Source: an uncultured Clostridia bacterium (GTDB taxonomy: Bacteria; Bacillota; Clostridia; Oscillospirales; CAG-272). Taken from it: a DNA stretch of 59,444 nucleotides. The DNA is taken from assembly GCA_947624995.1 (NCBI GenBank), contig CANQMS010000014.1, forward strand, positions 1 to 59,444, in the 5' to 3' direction. Of this stretch, positions 9,746 through 20,796 are shown piece by piece (the first letter of the stretch is position 1; each line of letters begins with the position of its first letter). A program made the position numbers and the translations under genes. A model generated the notes under the pieces. That model saw nothing but the letters and a program-made list of their open reading frames with translations. It made no database searches and was not told the origin of the DNA.

Positions 9746-10456
9746 ATGCAGGCAAAATATAAACGGGTACTTGTAAAGCTTTCCGGGGAGGCGCTTGCCG
9801 GAAAAGGCAGCGTGCTTGACTTCGAAATGCTCGATAAGACGGCGCAGGCAATCAAGGCGTGCGTCGATATGGGCGTCGAGGTAGCGATCCTTGTCGGAGG
9901 CGGTAACATCTGGCGCGGCGCAAAGGGCGTCGGCATGGACCGTTCGCGCGCCGATCACATGGGTATGCTCGCCACGGTCATAAACGCACTCGGGATCGAG
10001 GACGCGCTTCTGCGCGCGGGCGTTCGCGCGGTCGTGATGTCCGCGATCGAGATGACGGAGTTCGCTCAGGTCTTTGTCCGCGACAAGGCGGTCAAATATT
10101 TGTCCGAGGGAACCGTTGTTGTGCTCGGCGGCGGCATCGGCAATCCGTTCTTCACGACGGATACGGCGGCGGTCATCCGCGCGGCTGAGCTCGGCGTCGA
10201 CGTTGCGATCCTCGCGAAGAACATAGACGCGGTATATGACCGCGACCCGCGCCGCTTCGCGGACGCGAAGCCGTTCCGCGTCGTCGACTACGATTTCATA
10301 ATCGAGAACAAGCTCGGCGTCATCGACTTGGCTGCGGCGACGCTTTCGGGTGAGAACAATCTGCCGCTCCTGCTCTGTGCGCTCGAGGACCCGGACAACA
10401 TCGTCCGCGCCGTCTGCGGGGACGAGATCGGCACAGTCGTGACACATACGAAGTAA
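9746..10456 (+). CDS. pyrH: UMP kinase
   Basis: A 236-residue bacterial UMP kinase of the amino-acid kinase fold, converting UMP to UDP with ATP. Visible motifs are RVLVKLSGEALAG (phosphate binding), VGGGNIWRG, DHMGMLATVINALG (UMP site), GGGIGNPFFTTDTAA and the C-terminal GTVVTH. Length is typical. It lies in the usual pyrH-frr pair, 34 bases before frr, behind its own promoter. Confidence 0.98.
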   Translation: MQAKYKRVLVKLSGEALAGKGSVLDFEMLDKTAQAIKACVDMGVEVAILVGGGNIWRGAKGVGMDRSRADHMGMLATVINALGIEDALLRAGVRAVVMSAIEMTEFAQVFVRDKAVKYLSEGTVVVLGGGIGNPFFTTDTAAVIRAAELGVDVAILAKNIDAVYDRDPRRFADAKPFRVVDYDFIIENKLGVIDLAAATLSGENNLPLLLCALEDPDNIVRAVCGDEIGTVVTHTK

Positions 10457-10490
10457 ATCAAAACTATAAAATAAAGCGGAGGAGCCAAAG

Positions 10491-11045
10491 ATGAAATTCA
10501 AGACAGACGAATTCGAAACGAGGATGAAGAAATCCATCGCTGCATACTCGGATAATCTCGCGACGATACGCGCCGGGCGCGCAAATCCCGAGATATTGGC
10601 GCGCGTAAGCGCCGAATACTACGGTGCGATGACGCCCATCTCTCAGATGGCTGAGATCCGCGCCGCGGATGCGCGCACGCTCGTTATCTCTCCATACGAT
10701 CCGACCTCGCTCAAGGCAATCGAGCGCGCGATCTTAACGTCGGATGTCGGTATCACGCCTCAGAATGACGGCAAGCTCATCAGGCTCTCCATACCTCAGC
10801 TCAACGAGGAGCGCCGCCGCGAGCTGAAAAAACAGGTCGAGAAGCTCGGCGAGGAGGCGAAGGTCGCCGTCCGAAACATCCGCCGCGACGCGATGGACCG
10901 CGCGAAGGCGCAGAAGAAGTCGAGCGAGCTGACGGAGGATGAAGAAAAGCAGGCGGAAAAGGACATTCAGACGCTGACGGACAAGTATATCAAAGAGGTC
11001 GACCGCGTCACCGAAGGCAAAGTCAAGGAGATCATGTCGGTCTGA
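10491..11045 (+). CDS. frr: Ribosome recycling factor
   Basis: A 184-residue ribosome recycling factor, which with EF-G splits post-termination ribosomes. The sequence shows IRAGRANPEIL near residue 25, the ISPYDPTSLKAIERAI segment, and the long helical C-terminus with LNEERRRELKKQVEKLGEEA and VRNIRRDAMD. Length is standard. GCGGAGG precedes the start. It is probably co-transcribed with pyrH. Confidence 0.98.
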   Translation: MKFKTDEFETRMKKSIAAYSDNLATIRAGRANPEILARVSAEYYGAMTPISQMAEIRAADARTLVISPYDPTSLKAIERAILTSDVGITPQNDGKLIRLSIPQLNEERRRELKKQVEKLGEEAKVAVRNIRRDAMDRAKAQKKSSELTEDEEKQAEKDIQTLTDKYIKEVDRVTEGKVKEIMSV

Positions 11046-11099
11046 ACCGGATATTACGGACGGCAGGACCGTCCTTTAGCAGATTTTTCCGTGCGGCAC

Positions 11100-11133
11100 G
11101 GCGGGACCGTCGGTCCCGCCGCCGCAGTTTTAT
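11100..11133 (+). terminator. Hairpin after frr, probable terminator
   Basis: GGCGGGACC / GGTCCCGCC with a GTC loop, then GCCGCAGTTTTATAT. The T-tract is short and displaced, so termination may be partial. A further imperfect inverted repeat (AGGCAAAA...TTTTGCCT, about 11141-11192) follows before uppS. Confidence 0.6.
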
Positions 11134-11225
11134 ATATTTAAGGCAAAACGCCGCGATGCCGCGCCGGCGCGCGGATCAGGCGCTTTTGCCTTATGCATCA
11201 CGCACACAGTGTTATCGGAGTCGGA

Positions 11226-11960
11226 ATGGCACTTTTTGACAAGACAAAGAACGGCGGCGGCTCGTATGCGCAAGTCGACGAGCGGCTGACACACATAGCC
11301 TTCATCCTCGACGGGAACGGCAGATGGGCAAAAAAACGCGGTCTGCCGCGCGAATTCGGGCACACCGAAGGCGCAAAGGCGTTCAAGCGCATCGTGCGCT
11401 ACTGCGGCGATATCGGTATCAAGGTCGTCACGGTCTACGCGTTTTCGACGGAAAACTGGTCAAGACCGAAAAACGAGATCGACAGAATCATTTCGCTGCT
11501 CGAAGAATATATAAAGGGCGCGGAGGATGAGCTCGAGGAAAACAGGATCAGATATACCTTCCTCGGCGATAAGTCCGTCTTTTCCGAAAGCATGGCGGAT
11601 CGCATGCGCAGGCTCGAAGAAATATCGGCGCATTATGAGCTGCGCCTGAATATTGCCCTGAATTACGGCTCGCGCGCCGAAATCGTCCGCGCCGCGTCGG
11701 AGCTCGCATCGTCCGGCGAGCCGGTCACGGAAAAGAGCATATCGGAGCATCTCTACACCGCCGGCTGTCCCGACCCGGACCTCATCGTCCGGACCGCGAA
11801 CGAGCGCAGGCTCTCGAATTTTCTTTTGTGGCAGGCGGCATATTCCGAGCTATACTTTACCCCGACGCTCTGGCCCGATATGCAGCCGTCGGACGTCGAT
11901 GCTGCCGTTGCCGATTTTTACGCGCGCGAGCGCAGATACGGCGGCGTGACACAGCCCTGA
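11226..11960 (+). CDS. uppS: Isoprenyl transferase (undecaprenyl diphosphate synthase)
   Basis: A 244-residue cis-prenyltransferase that builds the C55 lipid carrier for peptidoglycan from FPP and isopentenyl diphosphate. Signatures are HIAFILDGNGRWAK with the catalytic Asp, GHTEGAKAF, TVYAFSTENWSRP, ALNYGSRAEIVRA and DPDLIVRTANERRLSNFLLWQ. I choose ATG 11226 rather than 11193 because a GGAG lies just before it. It begins a run of envelope and isoprenoid genes (uppS-cdsA-dxr-rseP-ispG). Confidence 0.96.
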   Translation: MALFDKTKNGGGSYAQVDERLTHIAFILDGNGRWAKKRGLPREFGHTEGAKAFKRIVRYCGDIGIKVVTVYAFSTENWSRPKNEIDRIISLLEEYIKGAEDELEENRIRYTFLGDKSVFSESMADRMRRLEEISAHYELRLNIALNYGSRAEIVRAASELASSGEPVTEKSISEHLYTAGCPDPDLIVRTANERRLSNFLLWQAAYSELYFTPTLWPDMQPSDVDAAVADFYARERRYGGVTQP

Positions 11961-12030
11961 GGGATCCCTTTGAAAGGAAACAAGCTTTATGAGACAAGCT
12001 TTTTGAAATAAACTTATTAGGGAAATACAT

Positions 12031-12882
12031 ATGCTGAAAAGAATTGTTACCGGCGCGGCGCTCGTCCTCGTGCTCGTGCCGGCTCTGATTTTTTACGATA
12101 CAGCGGTGACGCCTGCCGTCTGGGCATTCATAGCGGTCATCGCGCTTTATGAGGTCGCCGGCTGCGTCGGACTGACGGACGGCAAAACGCCGGGCGGCAG
12201 GCTCATGACGGCGATTTTGTGCATACTCGGAGCAGCGTTTCCGATCCTGCAATACGCGATAGGGTGGAGCAGTGTCGGGAGCCTTGAATTTATCCCGATC
12301 TTCATGGTGTCGGGATTCTTCGCCGTATTTTTGCTCTATGCCGCGGGAGTCTTCGGGTTGCTCAAGCTTAAAATTTCACCGCGGACCGAGCTTTTTCTGA
12401 TGTTCATATATGTTTCGGCGGCGTCCGTTTCCGTTGTCGCGATCACAAGATCGGAGTACGGCGGCTTTATTCTTCCTATGGTCTTCCTCGGCTCGTGGAT
12501 AACGGACAGCTTCGCGTTTTTCTGCGGAAGCTTCTTCGGAAAGCATAAGCTGATCCCGCGCATCTCCCCGAAAAAGACGGTGGAGGGAAGCGTCGGGGGT
12601 ACCGTTTTCTGCTGTGCATTCACGATGGCATACGGCTTTGCGGTCGCGAAGATAGCGGGCGTGGAGGTGGATTACGCCGTCATGTTCGGGACCGGGCTTC
12701 TGCTCTCGGTCGTCTCGCAGATAGGGGACCTCAACGCCTCCTATATCAAGCGGGAGCACGGCATCAAGGATTTCGGCGACATGTTCCCGGGGCACGGCGG
12801 TATGCTCGACAGGTTTGACAGCGTTATAGCGTCGGCGCCTTTTTTGTATATATTAACAAGGTTTTTCACATATTTCAGATAA
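12031..12882 (+). CDS. cdsA: Phosphatidate cytidylyltransferase
   Basis: A 283-residue integral membrane enzyme making CDP-diacylglycerol from phosphatidate and CTP. About eight hydrophobic segments are visible. The CdsA signature appears in the C-terminal half: SPKKTVEGSVGG (near 180), then SQIGDLNASYIKREHGIKDF and FPGHGGMLDRFDS. Length is normal. It sits 70 bases after uppS and 20 before dxr. Confidence 0.96.
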   Translation: MLKRIVTGAALVLVLVPALIFYDTAVTPAVWAFIAVIALYEVAGCVGLTDGKTPGGRLMTAILCILGAAFPILQYAIGWSSVGSLEFIPIFMVSGFFAVFLLYAAGVFGLLKLKISPRTELFLMFIYVSAASVSVVAITRSEYGGFILPMVFLGSWITDSFAFFCGSFFGKHKLIPRISPKKTVEGSVGGTVFCCAFTMAYGFAVAKIAGVEVDYAVMFGTGLLLSVVSQIGDLNASYIKREHGIKDFGDMFPGHGGMLDRFDSVIASAPFLYILTRFFTYFR

Positions 12883-12902
12883 AACGGACGTAAAATCATA
12901 TT

Positions 12903-14069
12903 ATGGCAGATGACAGGATACAGAAGCGGATAGCCGTCCTCGGCGCGACCGGTTCGATCGGCACGCAGACGCTTTCCGTCGCGGATTCACTCGGCACGCC
13001 GACAGACGTGCTCACCGCCGGTTCGCGCGACCGCGAGTTTGAGGCGATATGCAGGAAATATTCGCCGCGCATCGCGGCTATGGCGGACGAGAGCGCCGCA
13101 AGAAGGCTGAAAACCGCGCTCGCCGACACTGACATAAAGGTGTACGGCGGGAGCGAGGGCGTTGCCGCCGCTGCCGGTGAGGCGGATGCGGACTGCGCCG
13201 TTGTCGCTATATCGGGCATGGCGGCGTCCGAGCCGATGATGAACGCGGCACGGTGCTGCCGCCGTATATGCATGGCGAACAAGGAGGCTATCGTCGCCGC
13301 CGGCGGTCATCTGCTCGCGGCGATAAAGGCAGGCGGCGCCGAGCTGATCCCGGTAGACAGCGAGCACTCGGCGATATTCCAGAGCCTCACCGCGGGGCGC
13401 AGAGGCGACGTCCTGAAGCTGATACTCACGGCGTCGGGCGGTCCGTTTTACGGCAAGAAGCGGTGCGAGCTTGAAAAGCTGACGGCTGCGGACGCGCTCG
13501 CGCACCCGACATGGTCGATGGGACCGAAAATAACGGTCGACAGCGCAACGCTCATGAACAAGGGCTTCGAGGTCATCGAGGCGATGCACCTTTTCTCGGT
13601 GCCGCCCGAAAAAATAGAGGTCGTCGTTCACCGCGAGAGCATAATACATTCGATGGTCGAATTCCGCGATCACGCCATAATCGCGCAGCTCGGGCTGCCG
13701 GATATGCGCACCGCGATACAGTACGCGATAACATATCCGACGCGCGAGGACGGCTGCGCGGGTTCCGTCGACTGGGGGACGCTTTCGCGCCTCACGTTCG
13801 GCAAACCGGACACGGAGTCTTTCCCTTTGCTCGCTCTCGCATACGAGGCGGCGCGGAGGGGCGGAACGTGCCCGGCGGTCATGTCCGCGGCGGACGAGGT
13901 AGCAGTCGGCGCATTTTTGCGCGGTGAGATCGGATTTACCGATATATTTGACATCGTTGAGAGCGCGGTCGACCGCGTCGGAAGACCGGGCGAGGCTGAT
14001 CTTTGCGAGATAGTTGCCGCGGACGGCGAGGCGCGCGTGCGCGCCGGGGAGATGTGCCGCGGGCGGTAA
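12903..14069 (+). CDS. dxr: 1-deoxy-D-xylulose 5-phosphate reductoisomerase
   Basis: A 388-residue Dxr, the second enzyme of the methylerythritol phosphate isoprenoid pathway, converting DXP to MEP with NADPH. The N-terminal nucleotide-binding GATGSIGTQTL, the MANKEAIVAAG segment, the metal site IPVDSEHSAIFQ, the loop LTASGGPFYG and the HPTWSMGPKITVDSATLMNK block are all present. With ispG in the same run, two steps of one pathway are clustered. The stop lies 24 bases before the next start. Confidence 0.97.
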   Translation: MADDRIQKRIAVLGATGSIGTQTLSVADSLGTPTDVLTAGSRDREFEAICRKYSPRIAAMADESAARRLKTALADTDIKVYGGSEGVAAAAGEADADCAVVAISGMAASEPMMNAARCCRRICMANKEAIVAAGGHLLAAIKAGGAELIPVDSEHSAIFQSLTAGRRGDVLKLILTASGGPFYGKKRCELEKLTAADALAHPTWSMGPKITVDSATLMNKGFEVIEAMHLFSVPPEKIEVVVHRESIIHSMVEFRDHAIIAQLGLPDMRTAIQYAITYPTREDGCAGSVDWGTLSRLTFGKPDTESFPLLALAYEAARRGGTCPAVMSAADEVAVGAFLRGEIGFTDIFDIVESAVDRVGRPGEADLCEIVAADGEARVRAGEMCRGR

Positions 14070-14093
14070 GGCGGAAAAATAAGGAGGCAGGGC

Positions 14094-15143
14094 TTGAACA
14101 TTTTGTCTATCATAATCGCGATATTCGTCTTCGGACTGCTCATTTTCATCCATGAGATGGGGCATTTTCTGACGGCGCGCGCCTGCGGCGTCACGGTGCT
14201 CGAATTCGCGATAGGCATGGGACCGAAGATATTCTCGTGGGTCGGAAAAAAGTCCGGCACTCGGTATTCGCTGCGCCTTTTGCCGTTCGGCGGATTCACG
14301 AGCATGGCGGGGGAGGACGAGGAGTCCGACGACCCGAACGCGCTCCCTGCAAAGCCGCTCTGGCAGCGCTTTATCATAACCGCCGCCGGCTCGCTCTCGA
14401 ACCTTATTGTCGGCTTTGTTTTGATGACTTTGCTTGTCATCTGTACGAAAAATTTAGGGAGCACGCAGGTTTATCAATTTGTCGCATACGATGACGAATC
14501 GGAGGCGCTCTCCCGGTCGACGGGGCTCATGGAAAACGACAGGATCGTCGCCGTCGAGGGCGAGCGCGTCCACACGGCGCACGAGCTCTCATATGAAATA
14601 ATGCGCCGCGGCATCGAGCCGATCGAGCTCACCGTTATCCGAAACGGCGAGACCGTCACGCTCCCGGATGTCAGCTTTCCGCTCGCATCGGAAGAGGGGA
14701 TAGCGTTCGGCGCGCTCGACTTCTATGTATATGCTGAGCCGAAGACGTTCGGAAACGTTGTAAAACAGGCGTTTTTCCGCTCCGAACTGACGGTCGAGAT
14801 GATATGGGAATCGCTCTTTGACCTTGTCACGGGGCGATACGGCATCGAGGCGGTCAGCGGTCCCGTCGGCGTGACCGAGGTGCTCGGAGAGGCGGCGGCG
14901 AGCGGCTTTGCCGACCTCGTATATATGGCGGTCGTTCTGTCGATCAACCTCGGCGTCATGAACCTTCTGCCGCTTCCCGCGCTTGACGGCGGGCGGCTGC
15001 TCTTCATGGTCATCGAGCTCATACGCGGCAAAAAGGTCGATGCGAAGGTCGAGGCGATGGTACACTTTGTCGGCATCGTCATCCTTCTCGGGATAATGGT
15101 CCTTGTGACGTTCAAGGATATAGGCAGACTTCTTTTCAGGTAG
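14094..15143 (+). CDS. rseP: Site-2 intramembrane metalloprotease, RseP family
   Basis: A 349-residue membrane zinc protease of the RseP/RasP (M50) family, which cleaves transmembrane anti-sigma factors and remnant signal peptides. The first helix contains the HEMGH zinc motif near residue 21; a central PDZ-like region (about 140-200) follows; the second metal site NLLPLPALDGGR lies near residue 295. It starts at TTG 14094, supported by AAGGAGG about 7 bases upstream. The gene lies between dxr and ispG as in many Clostridia. Confidence 0.95.
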   Translation: MNILSIIIAIFVFGLLIFIHEMGHFLTARACGVTVLEFAIGMGPKIFSWVGKKSGTRYSLRLLPFGGFTSMAGEDEESDDPNALPAKPLWQRFIITAAGSLSNLIVGFVLMTLLVICTKNLGSTQVYQFVAYDDESEALSRSTGLMENDRIVAVEGERVHTAHELSYEIMRRGIEPIELTVIRNGETVTLPDVSFPLASEEGIAFGALDFYVYAEPKTFGNVVKQAFFRSELTVEMIWESLFDLVTGRYGIEAVSGPVGVTEVLGEAAASGFADLVYMAVVLSINLGVMNLLPLPALDGGRLLFMVIELIRGKKVDAKVEAMVHFVGIVILLGIMVLVTFKDIGRLLFR

Positions 15144-15150
15144 GTATAAA

Positions 15151-16230
<1,080 letters not shown>

Positions 16231-16236
16231 TAAAAT

Positions 16237-16266
16237 GATGCAGGGCGCCGCCCTGCATCGGATTTT
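16237..16266 (+). terminator. Hairpin after ispG, probable terminator
   Basis: Perfect 9-bp stem GATGCAGGG / CCCTGCATC with loop CGCCG, then GGATTTT. Confidence 0.65.
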
Positions 16267-16322
16267 CAAACGGAAGAAACAGTAAGGGAAATGTTCAACT
16301 GTCGCGCGGCGGAGGTGGAAAT

Positions 16323-19300
16323 ATGATAAGCTTTATTGAAAAATTTAACAGGTACTCCCCGGACGACAGGGCGCGGGAGGTACTTTCATATATTGACGAA
16401 TACTCCGTCAAGGTCGACCGCGAAAACCGCATGATCGAGGCGCACGCGCATTTCACGGAGCTTGTCCGCAAGGAGGAGCTATACCGCATCGAGCGCGCGA
16501 TAAGCGAGGCATACGAGCTTTGCCGGATGCGCATTCTGCCGAGCTATGACCCGTCGTTTTTTTCGCTGTCGTATCTGCCGGAGGTGTTCCTTGAATCTGT
16601 CAACGTCGGCGCGGTCGCGAACGGGTTCTTCAATGATTACACGGCAAAGGGCTCGGTCCGTGACGGGATAACGATAGAGATCCCGTTTGTGCGCGGCGGT
16701 ATCGACATGCTCGAGGAGGCGAACACCGCGCGGATCGTTTCGGGCATAATCAAGAGCGAATTTTCGCTTGACGTCGAGGTGCGGATAGAGCAGCGCGGCG
16801 ATTATCTCGACGTGCTCGAGCGCCACAGGGTCGAGGGAGAGGCTCGTCTTGCCGCCGAATATGAGGAGGCGCGGCGCGAGGCTGCGCGCGCCATGCGCGC
16901 CGAGGAGGAGGCGAACGCCGCGGCTGAGGCGGCGTACACGACGCCGCTCGTCGGCGAGGAGGTGCTCGAACGCGACCCCGGGACAGGATCCGTAACCTAC
17001 GGCGGGCTGACGCTCGATGTCTCATCGCCCGAGGTATTCTTCGGCGACGGTGTGGACGCGGGCGCGCTGGCGCCGCTCTCCGAGCTGAAACGGACGATGC
17101 CGCGCATAACGGTCGCCGGGCAGATATTCGAGGTCAACTCGAAGGAGACGCGCTCATACGACAAGCTGAATATAACGGTCGGCATCACGGACAACAGGCT
17201 CTCGACATATGTGAAGACGACGCGCCCGAAGGAAGAGGGCGAGGCGCTTTTGAAGTCGCTGAAGGTCGGCACGTGCGTTATCGTCGAGGGCGCGGTCAAG
17301 GATGAGGACACGCAGTCCTTCAGGCAGAAAAAGCAGCCCGCCGAGGGCGAGACCGAGCGGCGCGACCCGTTTCCGAGGATCGAATACAGCATCCGCCTGC
17401 GCTCCGCGGCAAAGGTCAAACGTGTCATAAGAAAGGATACGGCGGCGAAAAAGCGCGTCGAGCTGCATCTGCACACGACGATGTCGCAGATGGACGCGCT
17501 CATCGTGCCGGAAGAGGCGCTGCGCCGTGCGAAATATTGGGGGCATCCCGCCGTTGCGATAACGGACCACGGAAACGTGCAGGCGTTCCCGGACGCGATG
17601 CTCGAGCTTGACGCGATGCGGAAGGCGGGGGACGGGGACTTCAAGGTCATATACGGCATGGAGGCGTATTTCGTCGACGACGAGGCGCGCGCCGTATGGG
17701 GCGAGGTCGGCTGCGGGTTCAACGGAGAATTTGTCGTATTCGACCTTGAAACGACGGGACTTTCGTCATCAAATGACAAGATCATCGAGATAGGCGCCGT
17801 TATCCTGCGCGGCGGCGAGCCCGCGGAGACGTTCTCTGCGTATGTGAATCCGGGGCGGCACATTCCCGAGGAAATAACGAAGCTGACGGGAATCTCAGAC
17901 GAAACGGTCGCGGACGCGCGCCCGATCTCGGAGGTGCTGCCGGAATTCTTTGCGTTTTGCGGGGATCGCCCGCTGATAGCGCACAACGCGAACTTTGACA
18001 CGGGCTTTGTCCGCGTCGCCGCGTCCGAGCTTAAGCTCGGGTTCGGAAACGCGTATATAGACACGCTCGCGATGTCGCGATACGTCAACCCCGAGCTGAA
18101 AAATCACAAGCTCGACACGCTCGTCGATCATTACGGACTCGGCGGATTCGAGCATCACCGTGCGTTCGAGGACGCGAGGGTGACGGCGCTCGTCTTCATG
18201 AAGATGGCGCACAGGCTCGAGGAGGAGGGCGTTCGCGACGTGCCGGAAATGGTCCGGATGATGAGCGAGCACGCGGACCCGCTCGTTTTGCCGACCTACC
18301 ATCAGATCATACTCGTAAAAAACCAGACGGGGCTGAAAAATCTGTATAAGCTCGTCTCGTACAGCTATTTGAACTATTACCGCCGCCACCCGCGCATCCC
18401 GAAAACGGTGCTCGAAGCGCACAGAGAAGGGCTGATCATCGGTTCCGCGTGCGAGGCGGGGGAGCTTTACCGCGCGATACTTGATTCGAAGCCTGAGTCC
18501 GAGCTCGAAAGGATCGCGGGATTTTATGACTATCTCGAGATCCAGCCGCTCACGAACAACGCGTTTCTGATAGAGAGCGAAAAGGTGAGGGATTTCGAGG
18601 AGCTCAAGGACATAAACAGGCGGATCGTCGAGCTCGGACACAAGCTCGGAAAGCCCGTCGTCGCAACGTGCGACGCGCACTTCCTCGACAAGGACGACGA
18701 GATCTACCGCCAGATACTGCAAAAAGGAATGAAATTTGCGGACGCCGACCGCGAGACGAAGCTCTATCTGCGGACGACGGACGAAATGCTCGAGGAATTC
18801 TCATATCTCGGCGAGGATGCCGCATACGAGGTCGTCGTCGAAAACACCAACCTCATCGCGGACATGATCGGCGAGGTCCGCCCGATACCGAAGGGGACGT
18901 ATACGCCTAACATAGAGGGGTCGGAGGAGGAGCTGACGCAGCTCTGCCAAAAGCGCGCCGAGGACTGGTACTGCTTTGAGGGAAAGATCCCGGAAGTTGT
19001 GACAGAACGCCTTGACAGGGAGCTCTCGTCGATAATCAAGAACGGGTACGCGGTCCTTTACATAATCGCGCAGAAGCTCGTCTCGTATTCGGAGAGTCAA
19101 GGGTATCTTGTCGGCTCGCGCGGCTCCGTCGGGAGCTCGATCGTCGCCTCGTTCGCGGGCATCTCGGAGGTCAACCCGCTGCCGCCGCATTACAGGTGCC
19201 CTAAGTGCAGATACAGCGAGTTCCACAAGGACGAATACGCGTCCGGCTTTGATATGCCGGACAAGGACTGCCCGCACTGCGGAACAAAAATGATCGTCGA

Positions 19301-20780
19301 CGGGCACGACATCCCGTTTGAGACGTTCCTCGGATTCTACGGCGACAAGTCGCCCGATATCGACCTGAACTTTTCGGGCGACATACAGGGCAAGGTCCAT
19401 AAATATACGGAGGAGCTGTTCGGCGCGGAAAACGTCTTCCGCGCGGGGACGCTCGGCACCGTCGCGTCCAAGACCGCATACGGCTTTGTGATGAAATACC
19501 TCGAGGAAAAGGGCGTCTCTTTAACGCGCGCCGACGTCGAGCGCTACTGCGTCCGCTGCTCGGGCATAAAGCGCAGCACGGGGCAGCACCCGGGCGGGAT
19601 CATCGTCGTCCCGAGCGAATACGAGGTCTACGATTTCACCCCGGTCCAGCACCCGGCGGACGATGCCGATTCGGACATCATCACAACGCATTTCGCGTTT
19701 TCGTACCTTCACGATACGATACTGAAGCTCGACGAGCTCGGTCACGATATTCCGACAAAGTACAAGATGCTCGAGCGCTACACGGGCACGAGCGTTATGG
19801 ACGTCCCGATGAACGACCGCGCCGTTTACAGCCTTTTGACGTCGAGCAAGGCGCTCGGGATAAATAAGGAGCACGACGAGCCGGGCACTTACGGGCTGCC
19901 CGAGCTCGGAACGCGCTTTGTCATGCAGATGCTGACAGACTGCCAGCCGAAGACATTCGGCGACCTACTCCAGATATCCGGGCTCTCGCACGGGACGGGC
20001 GTCTGGCTCGGGAACGCGCAGGAGCTGATAAAGGACGGCATCTGCGACATTTCGACCGTCATAGGCTGCCGCGACGACATAATGCTCCGGCTGATACGTT
20101 ACGGGCTCGATTCCTCGCTCTCGTTCAAAATCATGGAAAAGGTACGGAAGGGGAAGGGCGTCGACCCCGAGTACGAGGCGGAGATGATCGCGAAGGGCGT
20201 CCCCGACTGGTACATCGCGTCCTGCAAGAAGATCAAGTACATGTTCCCGAAGGCGCACGCCGCAGCATATGTCATGTCGGCGATACGCCTCGGGTGGTAC
20301 AAGATAAACTATCCGGTCGAGTTCTACGCCGCGTACTTCACGGCGGCGCCGGACGGCTTTGACGGGGAGCTCGTTCTGCGCGGTCCCGCAGCGGTCCGCG
20401 CGCTGATCGACGAATATTCGGACAAGGGCGCCGATACGTCGCAGAAGGAGGAAACTCAGCTTGCCGCAATGCAGATCGTGAACGAATATTTCCAGCGCGG
20501 ATTCAGATTCCTGCCGGTAGATATACACAAGTCGGACGCGACGGCATTCTTGCCGGAGGACGGCAAGATCCGCCTGCCGTTTATGTGCCTGTCCGGCGTC
20601 GGCGGCTCCGCCGCCGAGAGCCTTGCCGCCGCGCGCGACAGCTTCGGCGGGCAGGTCTTCTCGATAGAGGAGCTGCGCGAGGAGGCGCACGTGACGAAGT
20701 CGGTCATAGACACGCTCCGCCGAAACGGCGTGCTCGACGATATAGACGAGTCGAATCAGCTCTCGCTGTTTTCGATGTGA
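16323..20780 (+). CDS. polC: DNA polymerase III subunit alpha, PolC type
   Basis: A 1485-residue PolC, the replicative polymerase of low-G+C-type Gram-positives, with built-in proofreading. In order: an N-terminal domain and OB fold (to about 370), the PHP domain starting RVELHLHTTMSQMDAL (about 378), the inserted DEDD exonuclease (FVVFDLETTGL near 472, HNANFDTGF near 557), the rest of PHP, then the polymerase core with GSRGSVGSSIVA (about 932), a zinc-binding segment with two CxxC pairs (958-990), PDIDLNFSG, STGQHPGGIIVVP and the C-terminal tail. It ends LSLFSM, resembling a beta-clamp-binding motif. The start follows GGAGGTGG. The next gene begins 16 bases later. Confidence 0.98.
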   Translation: MISFIEKFNRYSPDDRAREVLSYIDEYSVKVDRENRMIEAHAHFTELVRKEELYRIERAISEAYELCRMRILPSYDPSFFSLSYLPEVFLESVNVGAVANGFFNDYTAKGSVRDGITIEIPFVRGGIDMLEEANTARIVSGIIKSEFSLDVEVRIEQRGDYLDVLERHRVEGEARLAAEYEEARREAARAMRAEEEANAAAEAAYTTPLVGEEVLERDPGTGSVTYGGLTLDVSSPEVFFGDGVDAGALAPLSELKRTMPRITVAGQIFEVNSKETRSYDKLNITVGITDNRLSTYVKTTRPKEEGEALLKSLKVGTCVIVEGAVKDEDTQSFRQKKQPAEGETERRDPFPRIEYSIRLRSAAKVKRVIRKDTAAKKRVELHLHTTMSQMDALIVPEEALRRAKYWGHPAVAITDHGNVQAFPDAMLELDAMRKAGDGDFKVIYGMEAYFVDDEARAVWGEVGCGFNGEFVVFDLETTGLSSSNDKIIEIGAVILRGGEPAETFSAYVNPGRHIPEEITKLTGISDETVADARPISEVLPEFFAFCGDRPLIAHNANFDTGFVRVAASELKLGFGNAYIDTLAMSRYVNPELKNHKLDTLVDHYGLGGFEHHRAFEDARVTALVFMKMAHRLEEEGVRDVPEMVRMMSEHADPLVLPTYHQIILVKNQTGLKNLYKLVSYSYLNYYRRHPRIPKTVLEAHREGLIIGSACEAGELYRAILDSKPESELERIAGFYDYLEIQPLTNNAFLIESEKVRDFEELKDINRRIVELGHKLGKPVVATCDAHFLDKDDEIYRQILQKGMKFADADRETKLYLRTTDEMLEEFSYLGEDAAYEVVVENTNLIADMIGEVRPIPKGTYTPNIEGSEEELTQLCQKRAEDWYCFEGKIPEVVTERLDRELSSIIKNGYAVLYIIAQKLVSYSESQGYLVGSRGSVGSSIVASFAGISEVNPLPPHYRCPKCRYSEFHKDEYASGFDMPDKDCPHCGTKMIVDGHDIPFETFLGFYGDKSPDIDLNFSGDIQGKVHKYTEELFGAENVFRAGTLGTVASKTAYGFVMKYLEEKGVSLTRADVERYCVRCSGIKRSTGQHPGGIIVVPSEYEVYDFTPVQHPADDADSDIITTHFAFSYLHDTILKLDELGHDIPTKYKMLERYTGTSVMDVPMNDRAVYSLLTSSKALGINKEHDEPGTYGLPELGTRFVMQMLTDCQPKTFGDLLQISGLSHGTGVWLGNAQELIKDGICDISTVIGCRDDIMLRLIRYGLDSSLSFKIMEKVRKGKGVDPEYEAEMIAKGVPDWYIASCKKIKYMFPKAHAAAYVMSAIRLGWYKINYPVEFYAAYFTAAPDGFDGELVLRGPAAVRALIDEYSDKGADTSQKEETQLAAMQIVNEYFQRGFRFLPVDIHKSDATAFLPEDGKIRLPFMCLSGVGGSAAESLAAARDSFGGQVFSIEELREEAHVTKSVIDTLRRNGVLDDIDESNQLSLFSM

Positions 20781-20796
20781 AAAAGGAGGTCGGCAC